Below, piece after piece: positions 51,229 through 58,836 of a stretch of 64,000 nucleotides of DNA. The translations under genes were made by a program, and so were the position numbers. Where the stretch lies: assembly GCF_042684505.1 (NCBI RefSeq), contig NZ_JBHULT010000005.1:565620-629619 (forward strand). Direction: 5' to 3'. Under the pieces are notes generated by a model, which was given only the letters and a program-made list of their open reading frames with translations, was not told the DNA's origin and ran no database searches. The stretch comes from Salinimicrobium flavum (GTDB lineage Bacteria > Bacteroidota > Bacteroidia > Flavobacteriales > Flavobacteriaceae). Numbering within the stretch: the first letter of the stretch is position 1; each line of letters starts with the position of its first letter.

Positions 51229-52491
51229 ATGAAAAAAATTACCCTCCTACTACTTTTGTTTTTAATGGCCATCCCTCTTTTTGCACAGACCTTTGAGGCA
51301 GGACTCCAGTTACGGCCAAGATTTGAATACCGGGACGGTTACAAAACATTATTAACCGGGGAGCAGGAGGCAGCAACTTTTATCTCCCAACGTTCCAGAA
51401 TCATCCTGGGTTACTCTCAGGATAGGCTACGGGTCAAATTTTCTGGTCAGAATATAAGAACCTGGGGAGATGTGCTTCCTATGGCTACCGCAGATAAGAA
51501 CGGATTTTCCATTTTTGAAGCTTACGGAGAGTACGCTTTTAATGAAAGTTTTAAGTTCAGGCTGGGCAGGCAGGTGCTGTCTTATGATAACCAGCGTATC
51601 ATGGGCGAGGTGAACTGGGCACAGCAGGGGCAGAGTCATGATGCTGCACTTTTTACCTGGAATCCGGCAACAAATCAGCGACTGGATGTAGGGGCAGCCT
51701 ACAATGCCGAGGGAGAAAGCCTTGTGGAGCTGCCATACCGTCTAAATACCTACCAGAACATGCAGTTCGCCTGGTATCACCTTGATTTTAATAAGTCCGG
51801 ACTTAGTTTTCTATTTCTGAACACGGGTTACGAGCAAAACTCCACCGTACAGTCACAGGAAATTGAATATATCCAGACTTTTGGGTCCTTTTATGGTTTT
51901 AAAAGCGGGGAATGGACTGGTGACCTTGCTGTGTATGGGCAAACTGGAAAGAAACTAGGCCGGGATCTTTCAGCCTGGTATGCCGGAGCAAATCTTACCT
52001 ATTCTGTTTCTGAAAGCTGGAAGACCGGATTAGGAGCCGAATATTTATCGGGAACAGATATGGAGGAAACTTCAGGAGAGATCAATTCGTTTACTCCTTT
52101 GTTCGGTACGAACCACGGCTTCAACGGTCATATGGATTATTTTTTTGCAGGGAACCATCAAAACACCGTCGGTTTAGTTGATCTCTATGGAAAGATCGCC
52201 TGGGCAACCCCAAAGTTGGAAATTTCTGTAATGCCTCATTACTTTTCTTCTGCAGCAAACATGATTAATAGCAGCAATAATTCCGGGGAAAAATATCTTG
52301 GGACAGAAATAGATGTGGCTGCAGCTTATAAGATCGCGGGAGATCTGTCTGTAAGCCTTGGTTATTCTCAAATGTTCGGCAGTAGTTCCCTTGAGGTTCT
52401 GAAAGGGGGAGATAAGGATAAAACCCAAAACTGGGCCTGGGTAATGGTCAACTTCAGCCCTACCTTGTTTTCATTTACCCCAGGTAATTAA
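51229..52491 (+). CDS. Alginate-export-family outer membrane porin
   Basis: A 420-residue protein with a signal peptide (MKKITLLLLLFLMAIPLFAQ) and an all-beta barrel pattern. The family signature is clear: LQLRPRFEYRDGY, FISQRSRIILGYSQDRLRVKFSGQNIRTWGD, EAYGEYAFNESFKFRLGRQVLSYDNQRIMGEVNWAQQGQSHDA. Such porins form anion-selective pores; in bacteria without alginate genes, as here, the substrate is open. The Crp/Fnr-like site upstream would tie its expression to the same regulator as the ferredoxin-linked genes, which would suit a pore for an anionic electron acceptor or organic acid. That link is inference. Confidence 0.85.
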   Translation: MKKITLLLLLFLMAIPLFAQTFEAGLQLRPRFEYRDGYKTLLTGEQEAATFISQRSRIILGYSQDRLRVKFSGQNIRTWGDVLPMATADKNGFSIFEAYGEYAFNESFKFRLGRQVLSYDNQRIMGEVNWAQQGQSHDAALFTWNPATNQRLDVGAAYNAEGESLVELPYRLNTYQNMQFAWYHLDFNKSGLSFLFLNTGYEQNSTVQSQEIEYIQTFGSFYGFKSGEWTGDLAVYGQTGKKLGRDLSAWYAGANLTYSVSESWKTGLGAEYLSGTDMEETSGEINSFTPLFGTNHGFNGHMDYFFAGNHQNTVGLVDLYGKIAWATPKLEISVMPHYFSSAANMINSSNNSGEKYLGTEIDVAAAYKIAGDLSVSLGYSQMFGSSSLEVLKGGDKDKTQNWAWVMVNFSPTLFSFTPGN

Positions 52492-52566
52492 GTGGAGATC
52501 TGGATCATAACCGGGTTTGACAAATAGGGGATTATTCTCTAAATTATCGGTTCAAAAATCTTTCAA

Positions 52567-53184
52567 ATGATTTGCACGCTTTGTGATGGTCATTTACCGA
52601 AAAAGATAGACCCGGAATATTATGAATGCCTTACATGTGGGGCCCTGGTAAAAGATAGACTATTACATCCCGGCCAGGAAGAAGAAAAAGGCAGATATCT
52701 CGAGCATCGAAATGATGTAAATGATCCCCGGTACCGGGAATTCACTTCGCCTATATGGCGATATGTTCTGGATAATTTCAGGCCGGAGGATAGGGGGCTT
52801 GATTTTGGTAGCGGAACAGGGCCTGTAATTTCAAAGGTGCTGAGCGAGCATGGATATAAGGTTGAAAAGTATGACCCTTATTTCGCCCCTCATCCGCACC
52901 TGCTGGAACAAAAGTATAATTACATTGTTTCCTGTGAGGTGATAGAACATTTTTACAACCCCAAAAAGGAATTCTCACTTCTTAAAAAGATGTTGAAACC
53001 TAATGGTCAGTTGATCTGTATGACCTTATTATTTCCTCCGGAAAAAGATTTTGGCTCCTGGATCTATCGAAAAGATCCAACCCATGTATTTATCTACCGT
53101 GAGAAAACCATGAAGCATATCACCAGGCAGTTCAACTTTAACTCTTGTGAGATCAGCAATGGCAGGCTCATCATCTGGAAATAA
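52567..53184 (+). CDS. Class I SAM-dependent methyltransferase with zinc ribbon
   Basis: A 205-residue protein. The N-terminus has CTLCDGHLPKKIDPEYYECLTCG, a four-Cys zinc-ribbon-like element. It is followed by the Methyltransf_23-type Rossmann core: GLDFGSGTGPVISKVL (motif I), VEKYDPYF (acidic motif II), YIVSCEVIEHFYNPKKEFSLLKKMLKPNGQLICMTLLF. The substrate is unknown; relatives methylate small molecules or sugars. The C-terminus is short (NGRLIIWK). It is 75 bp after the porin with no evident terminator between them. Confidence 0.85.
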   Translation: MICTLCDGHLPKKIDPEYYECLTCGALVKDRLLHPGQEEEKGRYLEHRNDVNDPRYREFTSPIWRYVLDNFRPEDRGLDFGSGTGPVISKVLSEHGYKVEKYDPYFAPHPHLLEQKYNYIVSCEVIEHFYNPKKEFSLLKKMLKPNGQLICMTLLFPPEKDFGSWIYRKDPTHVFIYREKTMKHITRQFNFNSCEISNGRLIIWK

Positions 53185-53332
53185 GCTGACCATTTCGCAA
53201 CATGCAGCTCTGTTCAACATTCATTTGGAATTTGGTGCTTGAAATTTTGAAGTTTGCCCGGGAGGGTTCAGGATTTGTAGAATCCTAATTACATCCGTCG
53301 CTGGAAATATAAAAGTTCTGCCGGCTGTCGCC

Positions 53333-53392
53333 TTTTCTTGTTTAAAGCCTGCACTGCAAAGCCAGCTTTGCGTGCTGCTTTAAACAAGAAAA
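53333..53392. repeat. Large inverted repeat downstream of tRNA-Pro(GGG)
   Basis: Perfect 16-bp arms TTTTCTTGTTTAAAGC (53333-53348) and GCTTTAAACAAGAAAA (53377-53392), with an inner hairpin GCAAAG-ccag-CTTTGC (53356-53371) between them. It lies between the methyltransferase gene and the tRNA terminator, with which its right arm overlaps by four bases. It could act as a bidirectional transcription barrier or be a remnant of a repeated extragenic element. Confidence 0.8.
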
Positions 53393-53414
53393 GTGATGCT
53401 CTCGCATCACTTTT
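53389..53414 (-). terminator. Rho-independent terminator of tRNA-Pro(GGG)
   Basis: An 11-bp perfect stem AAAAGTGATGC / GCATCACTTTT with a four-base loop, seven bases after the tRNA 3' end. On the minus strand the stem ends in TTTT and continues CTTG. Confidence 0.8.
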
Positions 53415-53421
53415 ATGCTTG

Positions 53422-53495
53422 TCGGGATGACAGGATTTGAACCTGCGACCCTACGCCCCCCAGACGTATACGCTACCGGACTGCGCCACATCCCG
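53422..53495 (-). tRNA. tRNA-Pro (anticodon GGG)
   Basis: A 74-nt minus-strand cloverleaf: acceptor CGGGATG pairs with CATCCCG, discriminator A, C1:G72. The anticodon stem TACGT/GCGTA (one G-U) encloses CTGGGGG, anticodon GGG, reading CCC/CCU. The T arm is GCAGG TTCAAAT CCTGT. CCA is not encoded. The rest of the 53185-53639 gap holds only its terminator and the inverted repeat. Confidence 0.93.
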
Positions 53496-53639
53496 AAATC
53501 ATGGTTTTGGAAAGAAAGCAGCCGTATTTGCTACTCCAGGTTCCAGGGACCACTTCCCGATTGAGGGTGCAAATTAAACTTCTTATTTATAATTTTCAAA
53601 GGAAACTTCTTCTTTTTTCAAAGGAAAAGCCCATCTTCA

Positions 53640-54047
53640 CTATTCCCAGATAGAATCTGTGAATTCCTTCCATTCCGTTTGATTGGAGGTTAGGAGGAGC
53701 GTTTGCAGATCAACTATTTGGAAGATAAGGTCTTCATCAAATTCATAGGTATGTTCATGTGCCTTTACGGTAAGTATATCGCCTTCGATCTCGTAATTTA
53801 CATTATACAGGATATCTGTCAACATAAGGACTGCGTTTTCCTTATCGAGGATCTCAAGAGTCTGGGCACAGTTGGTAAAATAAGTTTCATTTGCTTCTTC
53901 GCACGCCTCCTGGCTTTCAAAAAGCAAATGGGCAAAATTCTTTCCGCTGAGATCTACAGGCTCAGGTTCAGGATTGTCATCATCTTTCGAACAAGCTGTG
54001 AAAACGGCAGATCCTAATAATAATAAAAGGAGTAATTTCTTTTTCAT
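53640..54047 (-). CDS. Small lipoprotein of unknown function
   Basis: A 135-residue protein with a clear lipoprotein signal (MKKKLLLLLLLGSAVFTAC, Cys at 19) followed by an acidic linker (SKDDDNPEPEPVD), the usual surface-lipoprotein tether of Bacteroidota. The mature domain (about 35-135) has two Cys residues close together (EACEEANETYFTNC) and short strands (NYEIEGDILTVKAHEHTYEFDE), like small lipocalin-type or DUF-type beta domains. No family recognised. Stand-alone gene. Confidence 0.75.
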   Translation of the reverse strand: MKKKLLLLLLLGSAVFTACSKDDDNPEPEPVDLSGKNFAHLLFESQEACEEANETYFTNCAQTLEILDKENAVLMLTDILYNVNYEIEGDILTVKAHEHTYEFDEDLIFQIVDLQTLLLTSNQTEWKEFTDSIWE

Positions 54048-54200
54048 TACACCTAATTAAATGGTTATCAATGAGAAAAGAGTTTAAAGCAGCCTTAAAT
54101 TTTTGCCAAACTTATTCTATTGGGAACTTCAGGTAAGGGAAATTCCATTTTTGATGACGATTTAAAGGGAAAAAAAATTTAGTGATTCTAAAGGATCAAA

Positions 54201-54554
54201 TTAATTTTTTACTCTCAAAAGTTTTTTGGTGATAAGATTAGTCCTTCCGAAATAAGCACTGTGAGCAGAACCAAGGTTTAGAACCGTTGAGAAAAGTCCG
54301 GTGAAAATGAAAAGCAGTTGGAAAGGAGTAGAGGAATAAAATGTATTCAGCAAATGAACTCCCACACCAACCGTAAGAACCGTTAGCAGAAAGGATAACC
54401 AAATATTGTTATCAACTCCTAATGCCGAAAGAATTCTGCGGTATACAGGATTTCTTTCCTCATGGTTGCTTTCGAACCGATTGGATTTGATATAACAGTC
54501 AAGGAATTTTGACATGATGATATCGACAGAAATAAGAGCGATTATAATATCCAT
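54201..54554 (-). CDS. Small three-helix membrane protein, DUF5658-like
   Basis: 117 residues from the ATG at 54554 (a GTG directly before it and an ATG at 54515 are alternatives). Helix 1 is about residues 2-20 (DIIIALISVDIIMSKFLDCYI), followed by the HEERNPVYRRILSALG loop; helix 2 is NIWLSFLLTVLTVGVGVHLL and helix 3 FQLLFIFTGLFSTVLNLGSA. The D...E.NP arrangement around the first helix resembles DUF5658-type proteins. The downstream end is AT-rich with no clear terminator. Function unknown. Confidence 0.6.
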   Translation of the reverse strand: MDIIIALISVDIIMSKFLDCYIKSNRFESNHEERNPVYRRILSALGVDNNIWLSFLLTVLTVGVGVHLLNTFYSSTPFQLLFIFTGLFSTVLNLGSAHSAYFGRTNLITKKLLRVKN

Positions 54555-54669
54555 CACTGCTCGTAGGTTAAAGTTTGGAGGGCTAAGATATATTATTATT
54601 TCTTAAGTTTTTCTTTTTTTCCTGAAAATAAGCATTTTATCGATGAAATTTGCTTTTTATCTTCTTTGA

Positions 54670-55014
54670 TCAGGATCCTTTTGCCACATCTTTTACCCTT
54701 TCAGCAGAGTCAGATTTAGATAAAGAGAGTCTGATTATACTATCTTCTTCAGCTTTTAGGTCGTGAGGTATATCTCCATCCAAAGAAGCCAAATCCCCTT
54801 TTTCCAACGAATGAGTATTGCCTTCGACTCCAAAAGTTATTTTTCCCTGAAAGATTTCTACTACAATAGGGTAGGGAGTTTTATGTTCCTTCATTATCTG
54901 ACCCTTTTTCATGGCAATTCGTATCTCTTTACTATTTGGAGTATCAAACAAGACCTGTACCGCCGCCTTATCTTCATTATAGACAATGTCTTTATTTAGT
55001 GAGGCTGTTTTCAT
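54670..55014 (-). CDS. Cupin-domain protein
   Basis: A 114-residue single-cupin protein. The cupin motifs are recognisable but incomplete: KKGQIMKEHKTPYPIVVEIFQGKITFGVEGNTHSLEKGDL (motif 1 with one His and the later Glu) and DGDIPHDLKAEEDSIIRLSL (motif 2 with His). Some metal-binding positions of the classical G(X)5HXH pattern are replaced, so it may bind metal weakly or act as a small-molecule sensor. Stand-alone gene, no partner evident. Confidence 0.82.
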   Translation of the reverse strand: MKTASLNKDIVYNEDKAAVQVLFDTPNSKEIRIAMKKGQIMKEHKTPYPIVVEIFQGKITFGVEGNTHSLEKGDLASLDGDIPHDLKAEEDSIIRLSLSKSDSAERVKDVAKGS

Positions 55015-55109
55015 GTGATTTAAAATTGTGGTTTTCCTGAAATTACAAAAATATACCGGAAAGGATATTAAAGAAATCTAAAAAGGTTTGACAGTCAATA
55101 ACGGGGAAT

Positions 55110-55141
55110 AAAAAAAGCAGGCTTCAGGGCCTGCTTTTTTT
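55110..55141 (-). terminator. Terminator of the sugar-transporter end of the glucan locus
   Basis: A perfect 13-bp arm pair AAAAAAAGCAGGC / GCCTGCTTTTTTT with a six-base loop lies 17 bp after the transporter stop codon. A and T runs on both sides make it functional in both directions. Confidence 0.88.
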
Positions 55142-55157
55142 ACTGCTGTTATTGTAA

Positions 55158-56561
55158 TCATTCTTTGATCTTTGCCTCTTCGGGTATATTCCACATTTCT
55201 TCCAGCTCTTCCAGGGTCTTTCCCTTTGTTTCAGGAATGTATTTCATGGTGAAAAAGATGATTCCCAGGATAAATGCCGAGAATATAAAGTAGGGCAGGG
55301 ACCCATTCCAGAATTCACTACTGTTTACCTCACTTTCCGCAACCATAGGGAAGGTTTGAGTAACCAGATAATTTGCTGCCCATTGAGCTGCAACGGCGAT
55401 AGACATGGCCGCACTTCTCATATTATTAGGAAACATTTCAGAAAGTACAACCCACACAACCGGGCCCATAGACATTGCGAATGAGGCGATGAAAAGTAAT
55501 ACGCCTATAAGGGAAAGAATACCAACACTATTGGTCATCAAAGTACTTCCCAACAAAACAAATCCTGTGATCATTCCTACAGAACCAATGTAAATTAATG
55601 GCTTTCTTCCCACACGATCTACCGTTGCCATGGCAACAAAAGTGAAGACCAGGTTTACGGCTGCCAGAAGCACCTGTTGTTGTAGAATGTCCTCTTTACC
55701 AAATCCCAGGGCACGTTCAAAAATATCTGCTCCATAATACAGTACGGCATTAATTCCCGTAAACTGCTGTAGCGCAGATAACACGGTTCCAATTACCAGG
55801 ATCGAAAAAACTCCTTTTGCAAACAGGTTCAATTTGACCTTTTTCTTATCTTTTTCTATGGAATGTTCAATTTCCCTGAATTCGATCTCGGCTATCTCGT
55901 CACCGTGAATTTTTTTCAGTACCGCCAGGGCTTCAGATTTCATGCCTTTTAAAGCTAACCACCTCGGACTTTTTGGAACGAAGAGTAAAAGAATCAGGAA
56001 GGAAAGACTGGGTATTAATTCAGACCATAACATATATCTCCAGCCGTTCTGGATATTCTCGGCCTCAGTGGCAGTGCTCCCAATGAAGTAGGTCGCAAGG
56101 AATACAACGAAGAACCCCACTACAATGGCCAGCTGATAATAGCTCACAAGGGTACCCCTTATCTTTGCCGGGGCAATTTCAGCAATATAGGTTGGAGCGT
56201 TCATTGAAGCGATCCCAATTCCCAGACCTCCAATGATCCTGAACATTACCAAAAGGGAAACAGATTGAGGTAAGAAATCCGGAAGACCCGACCCCCAGGC
56301 CGACATGGTAAATAGTATGGAGGAAATAATAAGAGAATATTTACGCCCTATTGCCGAGCTTAAGGGGCCTGAAATGATGGCACCCACAAAACAACCAAGT
56401 AGTGCACTTCCAACAACCCAGCCTTTCATACCTGCATCCAGGTCGAAATACTGGCTGAAAAAATACTGGGATCCGTTGATCACTCCTGTATCATATCCAA
56501 AAAGAAGTCCCCCAAGGGCAGAAACAATGGTGATGAGAATAAGGTAAGTCTTGTTTTTCAT
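55158..56561 (-). CDS. MFS sugar transporter (sugar porter family, XylE-like)
   Basis: A 467-residue, 12-helix proton symporter of the sugar porter (SP) family. Family marks are GGLLFGYDTGVINGSQYF in helix 1, RIIGGLGIGIASMNAPTYIAEIAPAKIRGTLVSYYQLAIVVGFF, PKSPRWLALKG after helix 6, QQFTGINAVLYYG in helix 7, DRVGRKPLIYIG and the terminal PETKGKTLEELEEMW. It imports a hexose or pentose; glucose released by the adjacent GH97/GH31 enzymes is the most likely substrate given context. It lies 111 bp downstream of GH97 with a terminator hairpin in between. Confidence 0.9.
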   Translation of the reverse strand: MKNKTYLILITIVSALGGLLFGYDTGVINGSQYFFSQYFDLDAGMKGWVVGSALLGCFVGAIISGPLSSAIGRKYSLIISSILFTMSAWGSGLPDFLPQSVSLLVMFRIIGGLGIGIASMNAPTYIAEIAPAKIRGTLVSYYQLAIVVGFFVVFLATYFIGSTATEAENIQNGWRYMLWSELIPSLSFLILLLFVPKSPRWLALKGMKSEALAVLKKIHGDEIAEIEFREIEHSIEKDKKKVKLNLFAKGVFSILVIGTVLSALQQFTGINAVLYYGADIFERALGFGKEDILQQQVLLAAVNLVFTFVAMATVDRVGRKPLIYIGSVGMITGFVLLGSTLMTNSVGILSLIGVLLFIASFAMSMGPVVWVVLSEMFPNNMRSAAMSIAVAAQWAANYLVTQTFPMVAESEVNSSEFWNGSLPYFIFSAFILGIIFFTMKYIPETKGKTLEELEEMWNIPEEAKIKE

Positions 56562-56618
56562 AAAGTTTTCTTAAGGTTTTAAAAGTACTATTTTTTTAGA
56601 GTATCCCCAATAGCATTA

Positions 56619-56655
56619 TAAAAAAGAATGGCAGATGTTTTATCATCTGCCATTC
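56619..56655 (-). terminator. Terminator after GH97
   Basis: A perfect 12-bp stem GAATGGCAGATG / CATCTGCCATTC with a six-base loop (56626-56655), followed on the minus strand by a T run. It separates the GH31-GH97 transcript from the transporter gene, whose expression may thus be lower or need its own promoter. Confidence 0.85.
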
Positions 56656-56672
56656 CTGTTATACCGGCTATT

Positions 56673-58832
56673 TTACAGCTTTTTTAAACCTTTGGTTTCA
56701 GCTTTGTCTGCCTCCATAATACTGATGGCGAAACCACCGCCGGGTGCAGATCTTTGTGATAATTTGGAACGATGGTTCACCACCGCTTTTCTAATCTCAT
56801 ATGCCTGTGGATTATCCCTGTAGTGTGCATCTTTTGCATCTGAATAGATCGTGGCTATATATGTTTTTCCTTTATCCAGGAAGTCGAATTTTATGTTTGC
56901 AGTCCGTGGATCATCTCCGTTCACGTTACCTACAAACCAGTTATTACTGTCTTTTTCTTTTCGGGCAATAGTAAGATAATATCCCGGTTCGGCTTCCAGG
57001 TACTTGGTCTCATCCCAGTCAATTGCAACATCTTTGATGAACTGAAAGGCATCCATGAATCTCTCGTAGTTCTCCGGCAAGTCAGCAGCCATTTGCAGCG
57101 GAGAATACATGGTAACATAAAGGGCCAGCTGATTGGCGATCGTACTGTTTACCCATGAATCATTGTCGGGGCTGAAGGTGCTTATATCCATTTCAAAGAT
57201 TCCCGGAGTGTAATCCATTGGTCCGCCAATAAGACGTGTAAAAGGTATCACCGTCACATGGTTGGGTTTAGACCCTCCAAATGCCTGGTACTCCTGCCCG
57301 CGGGCAGATTCATTAGCGATAAGGTTTGGCCAGGTACGGGCAATCCCGGTTGGGCGAACTGCTTCATGGGCATTGACCATTACCTCGTATTCAGCAGCTT
57401 TTTCGATGGCATACTGGTAATGGTTTACCAGCCACTGGCTGTAATGATTTTCCCCCCGAGGAAGAATATCCCCCACATAACCACTCTTTACGGCATTGTA
57501 ACCATTGTCTTTCATGAACTGGTAAGCCTGGTCCATATGACGCTCATAATTTCTTACGGAAGAAGAGGTTTCATGATGCATGATCATTTCCACACCTTTT
57601 GACTTCGCGTAGTCCCGCACTTCTTCAAGGTCAAAATCCGGGTAAGGGGTCATGAAGTCAAAAACATAGTCTTTGGAATTCCCGAACCAGTCTTCCCATC
57701 CAATGTTCCATCCTTCTACCAGTACTCCGTCAAAACCATGCTCGGCGGCAAAATCTATATATCTTTTTACGTTTTCGGTTGTGGCACCATGAGTGTCATT
57801 GGGTTCTGCCGCTTCAAAATCTGTTTCTCCCAATTTTACAGCAGCAAATTCATCGGTATAATGCCAGGAACTTTTCCCGGTGATCATTTCCCACCAGACT
57901 CCCACATACTTCATTGGTTTGATCCAGGAAGTGTCATCAAAAGCCACAGGATCATTCAGATTATAGGTAATCCTGGAGGCAAGAATGTCCCTCGCGTCGT
58001 CACTAACCAGGATGGTTCTCCACGGGGATTTCCCGGGAGCGATCATGTAAACCTTATTTCCTGTGACATCCGGGGTTAACCAGGATTCAAAGGTCAGGTT
58101 TTCATCATCCAGTTCCAGGTGCATGGCAGAATAATCTATAAGTGCTGCTTCATGCAGGTTAATGTAGATCCCATCATCGGTCTTCATCATTAATGACGTC
58201 TGTACACCCGTGGGAGAAAAGGAAGTTTGAGAAAGGTTCTCGGTAATTGAGCTATTTAATAGTTCCCTTATTTCTGTTAAACGTGACTCGGTATAATCAT
58301 ATTCCTGGGTGTCATAGTCTCCCGGGATCCAAAAAGCGGTATGGTCACCAGTCATGGCAAATTGTGTTCTTTCCTCCTGGATAATGAAGTGGCCCAGGTT
58401 CTTTTGCTGCGGAAATTCATAACGAAAACCAAGGCCGGAATCAAACAGGCGGAACCTGATGATCATTTCCCGTTCTGTTCCTTCCTGAAGCAGGTTAACC
58501 TCCATTTCATTGTAGTGGTTTCTGATCTCCTTTTCTTCCCCCCATACGGGTTCCCAGGTCTCGTCAAAGGTAGAGGTCTGGATATCTTCAACCACAAAGT
58601 TATCCATGAGGTTTTGATCATCGTCTTTTAATTCCAGTCCCAGGGTACTGGTCCCGATCACCGGTTGACCTTTATAAGAAAGGCTATAGGCAGGCGTACC
58701 ATCCTCCAGTAATTCAAACTGCATTCGCATCTCCCCGTTAGGAGAGTCAACTTGTTGAGCTACGACCAGCCCGGAAAAGCTCACCCAAAGGCATGCTGTC
58801 ATTAATAGATTCTTCATCTTCATTTTTTTCAT
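56673..58832 (-). CDS. GH97 alpha-glucosidase (SusB-like, inverting type)
   Basis: A 719-residue periplasmic glycoside hydrolase with signal peptide (MKKMKMKNLLMTACLWVSFSGLVVAQ). The order is an N-terminal beta-super-sandwich, the TIM barrel (about 290-600) and a C-terminal beta domain. The catalytic glutamates expected for SusB are present: HHETS (E421), NAHEAVRPTG (E490) and SARGQE (E514), which correspond to SusB E439, E508 and E532 with constant offset 18. The Glu at the first position indicates the inverting subgroup, i.e. alpha-glucosidase rather than alpha-galactosidase. It starts four bases after GH31. Confidence 0.93.
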   Translation of the reverse strand: MKKMKMKNLLMTACLWVSFSGLVVAQQVDSPNGEMRMQFELLEDGTPAYSLSYKGQPVIGTSTLGLELKDDDQNLMDNFVVEDIQTSTFDETWEPVWGEEKEIRNHYNEMEVNLLQEGTEREMIIRFRLFDSGLGFRYEFPQQKNLGHFIIQEERTQFAMTGDHTAFWIPGDYDTQEYDYTESRLTEIRELLNSSITENLSQTSFSPTGVQTSLMMKTDDGIYINLHEAALIDYSAMHLELDDENLTFESWLTPDVTGNKVYMIAPGKSPWRTILVSDDARDILASRITYNLNDPVAFDDTSWIKPMKYVGVWWEMITGKSSWHYTDEFAAVKLGETDFEAAEPNDTHGATTENVKRYIDFAAEHGFDGVLVEGWNIGWEDWFGNSKDYVFDFMTPYPDFDLEEVRDYAKSKGVEMIMHHETSSSVRNYERHMDQAYQFMKDNGYNAVKSGYVGDILPRGENHYSQWLVNHYQYAIEKAAEYEVMVNAHEAVRPTGIARTWPNLIANESARGQEYQAFGGSKPNHVTVIPFTRLIGGPMDYTPGIFEMDISTFSPDNDSWVNSTIANQLALYVTMYSPLQMAADLPENYERFMDAFQFIKDVAIDWDETKYLEAEPGYYLTIARKEKDSNNWFVGNVNGDDPRTANIKFDFLDKGKTYIATIYSDAKDAHYRDNPQAYEIRKAVVNHRSKLSQRSAPGGGFAISIMEADKAETKGLKKL

Positions 58833-58836
58833 AGGG

